From positions 38,980,401-39,044,400 of the forward strand of contig OX637396.1 of NCBI GenBank assembly GCA_951799425.1: a DNA stretch of 64,000 bases, in the 5' to 3' direction. Position numbers and translations under genes: made by a program. This DNA is from Ilex aquifolium (lineage: Eukaryota > Streptophyta > Magnoliopsida > Aquifoliales > Aquifoliaceae). The stretch's first letter is position 1; each line of letters starts with the position of its first letter. The notes under the pieces are model-generated. The model did not search any database. It saw only the letters and a list, made by a program, of their open reading frames with translations, and had not been told where the DNA came from. Of this stretch, positions 1 through 12,766 are shown piece by piece.

Positions 1-222
1 ATTTTTGTGTCAATTTAACCCCTGAACTCAATTTTGCATCAATTGAGCACTCGGACTACCTAATTTGTAGCAATTTAGCCCTTCTGCTACAAATTAGGTA
101 GTTCGAATGGTCAAATTGATGCAAGAGCCAAATTAACATAAGGGTCAAATTGCTACAAATCAAGTAGTTCAAGAGCTCAATTGACGCAAAATTGAGTTCA
201 AAGGTTAAATTGACACAAAAAT
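1..222. repeat. Foldback (inverted-repeat) element at left window edge
   Basis: Positions 1-82 are repeated in reverse complement at about 140-222 with only scattered mismatches. Both arms carry the same run of phrases around CAATTTAACC, AACTCAATTTTG, GTCAATTGAG and ATTTGTAGCAATTT. The loop is about 55 bp and the whole stretch is AT-rich without a plausible ORF. This is the structure of a foldback MITE or of the end of a larger inverted-repeat element. The left end may lie outside the window, so no target duplication can be tested. Confidence 0.7.
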
Positions 223-882
223 TGTAGTTTAAGAGCCACATGTGTAATTTATTCTAACAATTTTTATCACCACCCACACAAACACGAAACAAATTTAGCA
301 TATGTAAGAATTGGACACAAATCCAAAGTACAAGAGCACAAACACGACACGACGACGTGATTGTAACATAAACATAGGATTAAGACCAAGAAGCCAATGA
401 AAAAAAAGAACAATAAGATCCTATAAGATTAGATATCAAAATGCCAAGCATCAAATTCTTTATTCGACACTACAGCTACTTTTAGAAATTCCCAAAATCA
501 ATTCTAATATTAATCTTCTTCGTCTTTACGAAATTTTTACCACTTTTCAGACACTACAAAGAACAATATAACAATTTCCAACTTTGACCTACCTGCAGCG
601 CTTAGATCAGTTAGTTTTTTTCTTCCAAACCTCAACACATCCACACAGGAAATACCCATTCTCACTCTACAAAGTCAAGGAACTCAACTCTCTTTCCTTT
701 TTTCCTTCCGAAATAAAATCAGAATCGACAACACGGGCACAGCACAGACGAACACCAAGAAATCAAAAACAGAGTAGAAGCGAAAGAGATGGAGGCAATG
801 GAAGATAATGCATCCAATGCCAACCTGGATCAATATGCTTATGAAATCCAATTTTCTGCTTACTGTCACTACCACTACTGTG
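223..882. other. Intergenic, 3' flank of ELMO gene
   Basis: AT-rich sequence between the foldback element and the ELMO stop codon. The last few hundred bases probably include the 3' UTR of the minus-strand gene. No other feature is supported. Confidence 0.5.
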
Positions 883-3800
883 TTATCGACTAAGAAGGCT
901 GTAAGATGGCAAGTCTTCAAGCCGTGTTATGTCTTCTTGCAGAAGCTCCCTTTCAAGCTGACGACGAGTAGATTTCATCACCGTCTGTGGGGAAAAACAC
1001 CAAAATAGGAGAGCAGAAGCAGAAAATCATAGCGAAAAAATAGAAAGAAGAAGAAAAATTGGTCCACATGGATGTTTTGTATATCAGGTAAGTTTTAGGT
1101 AAGTTAATCATAGGCAAAGTTAGAAGTTTTTCGAGGCCTTTGCAAGACAACTTCACACAAATTCATTAGAAGGTTCATCGTTAATAATGGCAATTACAAA
1201 TGCTGAACTAGGTCGTAGTTGTACCCATCCGCTTATTGTGAGATCTAAGAGAGGCATTACCTTTCATTGATTCCTAAGTGCAAACACATTTGTCTTTCTG
1301 AAACAAAACAACATCTATTGAGCGAATTTACAAGCTATAATCAGCGGGGAGGGATATACCATAAGCAGTTCTCTAATTAAATTGTTTCCTAGTAGTAATT
1401 CTCAAATTCACTTGCTTGTTTGCCAGTTAAGTCATATGGCATCCAAAGGCCCTCCTGTACTTGGTGTTTGCCATATGTGCAAACCTAATCACTCATCAAA
1501 TAGAAATATCATGTGGCTTGAACATGAAGTGCACAACAAATGTTCAGACACCAATGATGCAAGTGATCCAATGTAGAAAACACTAGGTCATTCATATGGT
1601 CACATGCTAGAGGACTTGAAGGTTGAAATTTAACTGAAGTGACCAATAATCTGGCTACCTGAAATTTCTTAAGAAGCACAAATTTGAAAACACACAATAA
1701 AAACACTCAAGGAAGAAGTCGTGAATCAGTGACTTCTATTATGGTAAGTAACTGTAATGGAAGAAACACGTACGTTGAAGTCCATGTAAGATGCGTGCAT
1801 GGCCAGCCATTGGTTGTCCATCAGCTTGAATGTGATGCAATATAGAAGGTCAAATGCAGATTCATTTTCTGATGGGCAAAAAGAACAGATTTAATCAGAA
1901 CATCCGTACATCACAAAAGTACAAGAAATTACACAACCAAATGGAGCAATAGTAGTTTGGCATCATTAAGCATTCAACTCAGCGGATACATTGGAACCCC
2001 CAAATTAACTAACTTGCATGAACAAATGCATATCTTTATGTACTATATGAATGTATTAGACCCAGATGGGCTCCAAACCTTCAAATCTAATTTCTTGAAA
2101 TATTGATTTTTATAATTTGCAAAAAATTTAAGTGTTGCCACTCAATTGGTCTCTTTCAATATTTTTGGATAATTTAATTCATAATTGGATAAATCTTTTC
2201 AACAGGATAAACTCATCTACTTACCCACTTCCCATAATTCTCTCCCACATCTCCTCCTTTTTCCGTCACCACTAAAATTTTGAGACCCACTAAGGCACTA
2301 CCTCCCTCTTCCTATTTCAAGATGGCAAACTGTTTCCATTTCAAAAGGTTGGATTTTGTGACTCGCCTTCTCCTGGTCACGAAGAAGATTGTCACTGAAA
2401 AAGTAATTAAAATTTCTGTACATGGTATGGTGAGTATTGGGTCTGTGAAAGTTGGGGCCTATATCTGTACATGGTATGGTGAGTTATTAGGCTTGGTGAA
2501 GAACTTACAGGATTCTTGCTATTAATTTGGTTTTGGGGACTAAACTTCACTGTGGGATACATACTTCACTGTGGGATACGAACTTCAACTGTAATGTTTG
2601 TTACTTCCTTGGTATCTAATATATTTTCATGTGTTTGTGTTGCTTAGGTACCACCAATTATTGGGAGAAAGCTTGACAAGCATTCTCTCCTCATTTTCTT
2701 TTTTTACAAATTCTTAATTTTTTTTTAATTTAACAAACTTGATTCTCTTAAATCAATTCCTTACACGTGGATCTTTTTAAAATTTCTCCACAATCTAACT
2801 GCTATCTCGAGGCAGTTACCCACTCCAACCCAATTTCCCCACTCCTCACTTTCCATGCCCTGGCACAACTTCCCATCCATGCGTTCTCTCTCCATCATCC
2901 ATTCTCTCTTCTTCTCTCTCAATTTTTTCTTTCCTCTCTCATTTTTCTTCTCTCTAACAGAAATACATTATGCTCTTAGGATCCTGAGAATTCTGAAGAC
3001 AGGTTCCAGAGTTTCTGATTGAGATTATATTAGAATTAAGAAATTTAATTACTTTTCTCCACTTGGTCATTATATATGTTTAAATATTTTGTTGTTCAGC
3101 ATTTTATATTAAACAAGTTTAATGTCATTGAACCTAAAAATTATTCATATTTTTGGTTGGATAACTGGCATGGGACTGCTACTAGTTAACCAATGTGTAT
3201 TTTTATATTTTATATCAATGTATAAACATAATTCATTGACATTTACAGAGAAAAAATGTATAGATCTCAAATTGTGGCCAAATAGTACCTGCAAGAAACT
3301 TCAAGAAGGTTGCTCCGACCATTGTTCGCGGTTTCACTGCAGAGTTGAAGTACAGAATTAGCTAATCAAAAGCATCAAATGCCTTCTAGTGATTATACAA
3401 CCACTTTAGTTTTCGTAACATGACTGCATTCAAACTCTAGAAAAAGTTCAATGTGTACACACGATGGACCATAGTTTGGATTTACAATGGATAGAAAATC
3501 ATTTGGATGCATAATAGGAACTCATCTCTCTTTTTATGTCTGTTGTTAGAAGATGACAGTCTCCTAAGAAGTCCAAAGAGTCCACATTTAGCAAGTGCCA
3601 CAAGCACAATAGTTAATAGCAAAGCAACCAAGGAAGCCACCCAAGAACTACAGAGAAAGGGTCGCAGAGAATACAAGTTTTGTATCGATAGCTACGAAAA
3701 GAAAAATGAGAACTTTCCATTGTAGTTTAAAATTGATTACTCAAAATCGTAGCAAGAAGTGGAGAAGAATATCACAAAAACCTGCTTCGAGATCAAGCAT

Positions 3801-6800
3801 CTGAATAAGCATGAATGTGATGTTCACACCAGCAACAGCAAATGGGTATTCCCACATGGCTCGATCACCTTCCTGCTTTCGGAGAAGATCTTGGAAGGAA
3901 TTCTGCAGGGGGAAAAAATTGGTTAATTTAGGAGGAAAAAAATTTAACCTCTGGGTCTTAGACCCCTAAAGAACAAATAATAACAAGAATTTACAAAATC
4001 CTAAAAAAAATATAGGGTAGAGAAGGAAAACATGGGCTTACACAAAAACCCCAGTTGGAAACAAGTCATGGTCAGATGTTACAGCTTTTTAGGGAACCAG
4101 ATACAAGGTCCGACATAAGTATAAATAAAATCTAACATACCTCACAAATGGCCCAGAACGGCCCTAAGTTTAAAAAGTCATCCAAATTATACCATTCAAT
4201 GCTTCAAAAACAATTTATCTTAACTCTTGTTACAACATGTAGCAGAGCATAATAGGAAGACAGAGATAAGCTTTTCATTTTACCGTCTTAACATAATTTT
4301 CTCTTAGCTTCCTGGGTTCACTTGAAATGAGATACGCAAGTACATGCATAAGAGTTCTGTACCAAAGAAGTGGAATACGTACAAGATAGGCATTAGGCAC
4401 AGATAGGGGGGAATAACCATCATATCTTGATTTGACTCAGACAGATCACAGCAAGACAAATGCAAGTTTAGCATTAATGTGCCTTTGCTCACAAGGACAA
4501 GGAACAAAAAGGCACATATTTATTTGTCATAACGTATCCAAAACCTTGTGGATAAATAAAATAGGATTTCTAGTAACAATTCATACCGTTGATTCTACAC
4601 ATTACCAGTCTAACATACTGTTGATTACACACGTGACCATTACATTATTGGAGAAGTGTTCAAAGTTCAAACCGAGATCTTTATTCATTGGAATATTTAT
4701 AATAAATGATAGAAAATATCAAGGGCCTCATAATTGCATAGCTGTGTTGTTACTCACTTAATAGAATGAATTTGCACTTCCTATGATGAATTTTTTGTTA
4801 ACCAGTAAGTTAAACTACGGTTTGAAATTCATACCGGAAAATTCCTAGCAAAATACAACAAGTTCTCCAGTGATATAAAACCACCACCCCTACAAGACAA
4901 ATCTTTGCGTTAAGGATAACAAATATAAGGGAAAATTTTGATCAGAAACCCAGAAATGCTCTTGAGAAAATAAAGGAAATACTGATATACCTAAAGTCTG
5001 TGGAAGGATCTTTTCCCTGCCAACCCATGTCCTTCCACTGCTCAGATATTAAACTTCGAAGTTGTTCTTCAGGAAAGGCAGCATTCCACAATGTCCTCAA
5101 AGCTTCCTACAACAACAGATAATTATAAGTATTAGTGAAACAACAGCCAAATAAATGGAGCCCCCAAACAAGTTAAACAAGTAAACAACCCAGAATAATT
5201 ACAAATCTAGACATTGATTTCAACTCCTTAAACTGTAAAAGTGTTTTGAATAGTTACAAATATCAACCAAGAAGTGTACCTGATGTTCAAGGATTGAACT
5301 ATCATAGGCAACATCTATACGGTTCTGTAGCCTTTGTAGGCATTCCTCCTAACAGCAATAAAATCAAACAAAACATCATACAATTAAGGTATTACTGTAA
5401 AAAATAGTTAAACCGAAAAGATAAAATGAGAGAGCATTTAGTACACAGTTTCTGTGCTTTGGTGGTTCTCAAATGATGCAGATACAGTGATTGCCCATAC
5501 ACTATGAATGCAAGCATGTATGTGTACAGTTTTACTAGCATATCGATCTATCTACGGCTGTAAATACCTGATTGAACCAACTACAGCAACAGAATTTGTT
5601 CCAACCACATCTGAAAGGAGCCTATGCTAGGGCACGTGGCCGAATGCTGGGAGTATCTATTCTGTCGATGAACTTAACAGACATAATACAGTTCATCAAC
5701 AGACAGATCTGTCACTATATCATTGTAAAGATGCAGGCCTAGACATCCACTCCAATGTTTATTCACTGCAATATTTTTCCATATCTCTATCTGTCATCCA
5801 TCCGATTTGGATTAATTCACAATAGCAACTTGGTATCTGATGTTCTCAATTAAAATACTCTGATCTATGTTGTCAATTCAGTGATTGGTTGGTGACCAAT
5901 GCACACATTAATAATGCTATACAATTGTTAGTTTCTATATTTGACATTCATTGCAGGGTCTTTTCTATCCATTAGATGTTTGTTTCAGAATAATTTAAAC
6001 CCTTCAAATGGTGTTACAATAATAGCGTCCTAATCAGGCCATATCAATCAGATTCACTAGCCGTCTACTGCTCTTCGTAATGTCTATCATGCAGTATTTC
6101 CCCTTCTTCCCCCACCCCAAAGAAAAAAAAAACCACAGAACAAAATGACACACAAACAGAGATAGCAAAAGCTTACTGGTCACAAAGTCACCATTACTAG
6201 TTTGCCAGTAAAAATAAAGTAATAGTTAAATAAAACGATAAAGATTCCCATCGAATAGCTGATACCACCAATCTTTAAAAATGTCATGAGAATGTTCAGA
6301 CAATGACACGCCTCAGATACGCAGGCATTTGAAATGCAAAAACCTTTCTGGCATGTTACAAAGTTTAACGATTCATTGAATGTGTAAATAACTAAAAGAA
6401 TGGTGCAAAGTTTGGGGGGAAAAATGGGTACAAAAAAGCTTGAATATTTCAGGTGAAGAAAAAAAAAGATGTCAAATAGTGGATGGATATTGGAAAACAG
6501 GGAAACATGAAAAATACAACATATTGACCTTGGAGAAATAAGTGCAACATTTATGCATCCTCATAAATCATATGGATGAAATCAGCATTATACACATGAA
6601 AACAAAACAATATTAATTCTGTTGAAAAAATGATATGCCAACTTTCGTTTTGAAGCGAATCTCCATATCGAGGGAGTTAATGAATGTCCAAAAATCACTA
6701 CAAAGGAGGGAAAAAGAATGAAGTCTCATACAATGGCTCCTAGCTTGAACTTTATTCATGCCAACAGAGGTTTCAGGGCAATACATAATACCCTGATAGT

Positions 6801-7929
6801 AAACAAGAAATCTATCACCAATCAATCACAAAGATATTACCTGGGAAGGGGTCAAATCAAATGATAGGCGAGCATCACTCTCTCTTCTTTGTGCACAAAC
6901 ACATGAAAGGCCTCTGCCAAGCCATGCTGCTGATCCTGCAACAACCTCCGCTGTAACAAAACAAAACCATTGGCCACATAAAATGGAGTTCTTATATACA
7001 AAAAACGCGATTTATCTTGACATCCAAATGTCATCAGAGGAAGTTAATATAAAATAAAAATGAAGCACCATAAACTTCATATGATTTTCTAGAGCAAATG
7101 TGTTCTTCGAACAAAACCACTTTGACATTCATGGATGAAGGTAAAATGGTAAACTGTGAAACGATTTAATAGTACAAAACGATTATGAAAACCTTACACA
7201 AAGAACGACCCAATTTTTGACAATTTCATATTTATATGATAGGTTTTTCAAGGAACTGCTACAAGTCTAGCAAGCATACAAGGCAATCCAAAAGCCTATC
7301 TCCATCAATCCATACAAAGACAAGGACATTGCTTTCATAACTCTGCCTGCATCTTAAAGGTAACTGAACTCACGTGTCCTGAAGTTCCAAATTTATAGCC
7401 AAAACTCAAACATTAGGTAAAAGCCACGGGAGGCCAATGCTCCCAAAGTTAAAGGCCTCAATTATTGGCAAAGTCTAATTGCCGCCAGAATACAGTTATG
7501 TTGTGTGAATGACTAAAGATCTCACTGTATCGAGAAACCGTACTCATATGTACGCATATGGATACACATATACACACAAACAAAAAGAAAAATGTGCGTG
7601 CGTGACAGAAAGTGATTAAGAAAACAAAAAGTCGAGGAGAGAATTATAACTACAACAGCTGACTCACCACAAATGTCAATGCAAGTAGGCATGAAGTATA
7701 AATTTAAATTCAATTCACAGATCCAAACTTCTACAATTCACTCCTGAGATAGAAATAGAGAGGAAAAATGCGAGGGAAGTGAAAATAATTAGGAGTAAGC
7801 TAGGTAAACAATGAGGAGTTCAAAGGAATAACTACCAGAAGTTGAATGGCAGGTGGTGTTGGTGTTGCCTCTCTCAAAACCTTGCGAAATCCTCCGTACA
7901 GCCACAAACGATCCACCTCTATCATCCAT
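883..7929 (-). CDS. ELMO domain-containing protein (nine exons, 269 aa)
   Basis: Nine coding exons read on the minus strand, in order: 7929-7836, 6950-6841, 5348-5280, 5106-4991, 4889-4835, 3902-3782, 3336-3289, 1868-1774, 984-883. All junctions are GT-AG and sum to 810 nt (269 aa plus stop). The protein starts MDDRGGSFVAV and contains AAWLGRGLSCVC, LISEQWKDMGWQGKDPSTDF, GGGFISLENLLYFARNFP and VKPRTMVGATFLKFLAENES, the hallmarks of the plant ELMO/CED-12 domain. It ends TRLEDLPSYSLLSR. The length fits the single-domain plant ELMO proteins (about 260-270 aa). In animals ELMO proteins work with DOCK factors in Rac activation; the role of plant single-domain members is poorly defined, so a signalling or cytoskeletal role is inference. 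No lesion was seen. The start ATG is supported by the family N-terminus. A CT-rich tract at 8316-8333 lies upstream, probably in the promoter or 5' UTR. Confidence 0.93.
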
Positions 7930-8315
7930 ATCCAAATTCCGAAAAATCAACACTAATAACCTTCCGAAAACACTCTCATTCTATCTACCTCCACCACTCT
8001 TTCGAATCTCAACCAAACTACAGCACCAGATGCCAAAAAACCGAATCAGAACCAGCAAGAACTGATTTGAGCCACCGAAGAGAGAGTTAACTCAGATAAT
8101 GCTTCGTCGAAAACTACACGAAAATATGTCAAATCCGGATCAAACCAACGGCTTCTTCGTTCGGCAACTGTTTTCTTGAAAGAAAAACACGAATGACGGT
8201 CGGTTCTTGAAGGAAACTAGCGAAATTGTTCGTGGAAGAAGAGCAAGGGAATCAAGATCTGCCCTGCAACAAGAACATCATGAGAGAGGCTGGGGGGAAG
8301 CTCAAGCAGTTGTTC

Positions 8316-8333
8316 CTCTCTCTCTCTCTCTCT
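8316..8333. repeat. (CT)n microsatellite upstream of ELMO gene
   Basis: Uninterrupted CT dinucleotide run, with further CT and CA runs at 8338-8400. On the transcribed minus strand of the ELMO gene it reads as GA repeats about 0.4 kb upstream of the ATG, a position typical of GA/CT tracts in plant core promoters and 5' UTRs. Confidence 0.8.
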
Positions 8334-8486
8334 ACTTTCTCTCTCTATATGTACAGCGGTGTGTGCAGATACTCTCTCTCTCACACACACACTTTTTCTC
8401 TGTTTTTCTCCTGTTGGAAGGGAGAGCCGGAGCGCGGGTGCGATTTTCGTGATGTGATTGGATTTTAGAGATCCGATCACGGACAA

Positions 8487-9409
8487 GGGTCTTTTATTTT
8501 GGGGTTAATTTAATTAGTAAATTAATAATAATTATTTATTTAAATGGAGATGTAACGTTTTACGTATACCTTTTATCCTGTTCGCCACTACTTTATCCTG
8601 TTCGCCATCACTTTATCCGGACTTACGTCAGGTCGGAAGTAAGATGGCACTATGTCCTATATTCGTTAAAGCGTAAGTTTAATCCAACCGAGTAATTATA
8701 GTTACCGAAATTTGAACTCAAATATTAAATAAAAAAATTTAAATTCTTACTCATTGAACGAACCGTTCGAGGACTTTTCTCACCACATTTCAACAATCTG
8801 TTAAATTACATAACTAAATTATTAAAAAATAATAATAATAAATAAATAGATTCACACGGGATAATTGGACATCCAAAGGAAAAAATATTACACGTAAATT
8901 CATAATTTAATAAAAATTCAAATCCGTTGAATGACATTTTTGGAGTTGAATTACATAAAAATTCCAAAAAATTCATTTACAAATAATATAAAAATAAATC
9001 AAAATTTATAAAATTTATTTCTTTTACATTTTTAGAGTTGAAAATTCCATTATAAGTCAAATGTTGAGTGTACTAACACAAGACTTGTGGTCTTCAATGA
9101 CCTAATCATTTCTTTATGCCAAATTTCATGAGCATAAAAAAATCATGAATTATGCTTTCTGCCCTAAAAGATTTAAAATATTTTATTTTGTACTCTTAAA
9201 GATTAAAATTATCACATTATACCCTTAATATATTAAAATTATTAAAATATACCTTTTTAGTTAGTTTTCGTTACTCATTCAATAAACGTCAATATTATAA
9301 TTTTTGAAAAATGAGTAACGAAACCTAACTCAAATATCAAATTGTAACATTTTTACTACATCAAATATACAAATATAAAAAATTTAATTTTTTAGTATAC
9401 ACTTCCAAA
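8487..9409. other. AT-rich intergenic region
   Basis: No gene or intact mobile element recognised. There is a short direct repeat around 8575-8615 (two copies of a TTTATCCTGTTCGCCA-like phrase) and long A/T-rich runs. Confidence 0.5.
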
Positions 9410-9455
9410 CCCCCCCCCCCCCCACCCCACCCCACCCCACCCCACCCCACCACCC
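9410..9455. repeat. Poly-C tract followed by (CCCCA)n
   Basis: Fourteen consecutive C (9410-9423) followed by about five CCCCA units, then an A-rich stretch. It is extremely strand-asymmetric. At least four C-runs of four or more lie close together, the pattern expected for an i-motif on this strand and a G-quadruplex on the other. Confidence 0.9.
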
Positions 9456-10967
9456 AAAGAAAAAAAAAAATAAAAAGAAATGGTCAATTAGTAGGCCTAA
9501 TTTTGGCATCTTGGAAAAGAGGGAAAAAAAAAAGTGGTCACATGGGATGTTTGACAAAGGTGGACCAAGTTATGATGGGAATAGTTCATTTAATTTTGAC
9601 CCCCAACACCACACATAATGACATAAACATCAATTTTGTACTTTGCGTGCGGTTACTTGTATCATGATCGACACCTCCAAATCAATGTCATGGGCCCCAT
9701 ACGCATGGGTGGGGCTCTCCAACAATTTTGAAAAGTTGTGGGGTTGTAGCTTTGCTTGAGAGGCAACTTTGCATGTATAACCCTTTCGAAAAAAACTTTG
9801 CATACATAACCAACGGGAATTTGGTCTAATGGTAATATTATCTTCTTGAGATGAATAATTCAAGTCTTTTAGGTGACAAAAACGTGATTGATTGGTAGGA
9901 CGGATCTCAATTGTTTGGACGGACCGTATCCAAATATTTGGTGTGGGTTCGAATTGTCACTAAAGCGTAAGTCTTGATTTAACTGGTGTATGAGTTGAAG
10001 GATCGATTCATGTACTCAGAATTTGTCATCGATTCTACTCAAATTCACGATCCTAAACAATATATAAGTACATTTCTACTCACCGAGAACAGACCAAAAA
10101 TTTCTCCCCGATACCCAAAAAAAAAACTTTGCATGGATATGCTTGCACCGGGAGTCCAGCAGTAAGAAGTTGATTTTGGACAAAAAAATCTATAATTTCG
10201 AAGCTTTAAGTTTGATTTTTTTTTTTAATTAAGATCGATCCAAAACAATAAATAAATTGTAATTTGGATAATTTTTAATTATTGATTGAAAAATAATTTT
10301 AAAAAAATTATTATTTTTTTGTAGACATATCATATTTTTATTCAATAAAAAATAAAATGAAGATGCCAAAAAAATATTTTTGGGTGATGGTGATGGATTA
10401 TACTGCTGGTTGTTGTTTTTGGGTATGAGTGGCATATGCAAGTATCTTTCTGGCAGTTATGAGAAAAGCTGGAAATGAAGCCGGCAACACTTATGCAAGC
10501 AATTGGACATTTGGCGAAAGCTACAAGCCTACAAAAAGCCTATATAGAGTGTCTCTAAGTCTTAGCGCCATTATTTTCTATATAGTATAGTACAAATATT
10601 TTATACTTTATGGTGCAACCATACGACAAATTAAAGTGGAACAAACTTAGATGTGCCTACCATGATGTACCGATCAACAACAAGATTTTTATGTGCCATA
10701 TATATATTTATAACATGATTGGCATACCATAAGTTTTTCAAAATCTTCATAGCATTGGTTTTTCGGATTTTCTCTTTGATTTTTCATGGAATTCTTCTTT
10801 TCTAGGACCTCCATTAATAGATATCTAATCTTTATTTTCATACTAAGTGGAAAAATTTAAAAGTTTAGAGGTTACAATTATAACATCTGAAGAGGTCACC
10901 ATTATTTACATGTGTCTAATGGCGCTTAACGTTTCACTAAGGGTCTTACTTGAGGTATCTGTTAGGG
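9456..10967. other. Intergenic region with possible SINE fragment
   Basis: No gene seen. Around 9830-9860 the phrase TTTGGTCTAATGGTAATATT resembles the tRNA-derived head of the SINE at 15386-15493, so a decayed SINE is possible. Around 9880-10090 a phrase with GTGGGTTCGAATTGTC looks tRNA-like but has no clear head or tail. The rest is AT-rich. Confidence 0.35.
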
Positions 10968-10975
10968 TTATGTGT

Positions 10976-11281
10976 AGAGATGTCAAAATATGAAACGACT
11001 CGTTAACAAGACATGAATACGACACAAAAACTAGAGGGTTTAGATGTTTCTTAAGCCATCTGTTTAGTAAATGAATGAACCCGATACGAAACGATTAATA
11101 AACGAATCGAATATGGGTGAAGTCAATTAAAAAAAATACACGACAAGATTCATTTATGTACCAATTATACACCGTTTATACACAATATGAATCTGATATG
11201 ACACAAATTAATAAACGAATCGAATATGAGTAGAATTTTTTGACATAAACTCACTTCACCCGATACGATTGACATGTTTAA
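10976..11281. mobile_element. hAT-like non-autonomous element, 8-bp TSD TTATGTGT
   Basis: The 306-bp segment is flanked by a perfect 8-bp duplication TTATGTGT (10968-10975 and 11282-11289). The ends carry a short imperfect inverted repeat built around ATGTCAA. Internally there are repeated phrases such as TAATAAACGAATCGAATATG and many GACACGA/GATACGA words. The size, TSD length and lack of an ORF fit a non-autonomous hAT element. Its right duplication abuts the target duplication of the neighbouring LINE. Confidence 0.6.
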
Positions 11282-11300
11282 TTATGTGTTAGATTCAATT

Positions 11301-11655
11301 TTTTTTTTGATCAGTAAGATAAAGAAATTCATTCAAGTAGGAAAATCTTGGTTACAGTCGGATGCAAAAGAAGCCTTAAACTCTAACGGGGGACAACTGA
11401 CCCAATTCACAACAATATAATTAGATAGTGTCGTTGCAGCCACCCAATGAGCTGCCCTATTAAGGGCTCTTGACTTGTGAAAAAATCTAAGATGTAGGTG
11501 TTTAGCATAAGCTCTAATGTTGTCCACAAAAACACTTATTTCTCAAGGAGGAACGTCTTCTGTTGAACTAAGCTTAATAGCATCCTGATTATCACTCTCA
11601 ATTGTACAAAATCGGAGGTGAGATATATTAGCAAGTAAGCAGGCCTCTCTTACTC
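11301..11655 (-). mobile_element. 5'-truncated LINE fragment (RNase H-like C-terminus)
   Basis: Read on the minus strand, this encodes the end of an RNase H-like domain: TIESDNQDAIKL, then VDNIRAYAKHLHLRFFH, NRAAHWVAA and NWVSCPP. These are typical of the RNase H region at the end of plant LINE ORF2. One in-frame TGA interrupts it at the position of an expected Trp (after EDVPP). The element ends in a poly-A tail (T-run at about 11301-11308 on the plus strand). It is flanked by a perfect 12-bp duplication TTAGATTCAATT (11289-11300 and 11656-11667). This is a dead, severely 5'-truncated insertion. Confidence 0.85.
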
Positions 11656-11667
11656 TTAGATTCAATT

Positions 11668-12766
11668 CATAGGCAATAAACTATTGAATTGCTTTTTAAG
11701 GGTTTAGTGGACAAGATCCGACACTATTGCTCTTAAAGGATTACCCTAATATACAAGGGTCACAGTACTCTATACTCCACCTATACTATTTCCTTGTTAA
11801 GGAGATCTTTAACTAGAAAGTAGGTTTGGTGGTTATAATAAAGAGGAGAGCGAAAGGAGGACCGAAGGTTGTTTCAACACGACGCAAGAGAAAAGTTGTT
11901 CCCTTTATCAGGTAACATACATATTCAATCATAAACAGGATGGGATGGGATGGGATGGGCATCTATACCAAACACCTTTTTATATACTTTTCATATTCCA
12001 ACTTATTCATAGTGGATAGATAGGTCGTACTAGTGACCAAACAACTTTCAAAGCCCAAGCAAAGATAACTGATTCATGCCTCCACGACTGAAGGAATAAT
12101 ATAATATTTATGTCATATTACCTCTAAATAGTTTAGGTCTTCAAATGAATGGTAGTTTAATATGATATGCGCATTGAAAATAAAGAATTTAGACAATTTA
12201 AATAAATAAGCACTAATTGCTGAATCCTTCTTCTAATGTTTGGCAGGGCCTTAAAGTAGTTTAGAGCCCAAAAGACTATTCCAGCAATACGAAGATGAGA
12301 AGTTGAGAAATGGTAGGTCAAGGAAGTTAGTAAGGATTCAAATCTCTTTCCAATCTTTTCCACAACTTTAATTGTTGCATGACTTCAATGTTCTAATCTG
12401 TATCCGTTTAAGAGTGGTAGAAAATTAGAAACTAATATAAACTGACTAAACCGTCTAACAATAGCTTAAACAAGGTATGCCAATATGTTCCCCACCTTAA
12501 TGCTCTGTTTTTGTTCCTAACTAGGAAGTGTTTGGGTTTATTAGAACTTCTGATTGAGCTTCTTGGGCATATACAACTAGCCGATATATACAAAGCCTAA
12601 CTTACATGCACCAATACAAATATACAATTACCAAGATAAATCTCTAGGGTGTCGTTGAGGAGAATCTCTAGCCTAGGACATCCATGCTTCCACATGTGTG
12701 ATTATTTTTTTGTTAGAAGTAAAAATGGCTATAGTGATTAATTTTTTGGAAACGTAATGATGGGAT
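11668..12766. other. Intergenic, 3' flank of BI-1-like gene 1
   Basis: No gene found. A short GGGAT tandem run lies near 11940-11957. From about 12320 onward the sequence matches the 3' flank of BI-1-like gene 2 (around 19265-19660), which marks the left part of the duplicated unit. Confidence 0.55.

Noticed and set aside
1382-1576. Short ORFs inside ELMO introns (1382-1576, 3122-3361, 4432-4761 and others)
   Set aside because: They lie in introns of the well-supported nine-exon gene and show no protein family features.
9880-10090. A tRNA gene suggested by GTGGGTTCGAATTGTC
   Set aside because: No cloverleaf can be drawn and no matching acceptor stem was seen. At best a SINE remnant.
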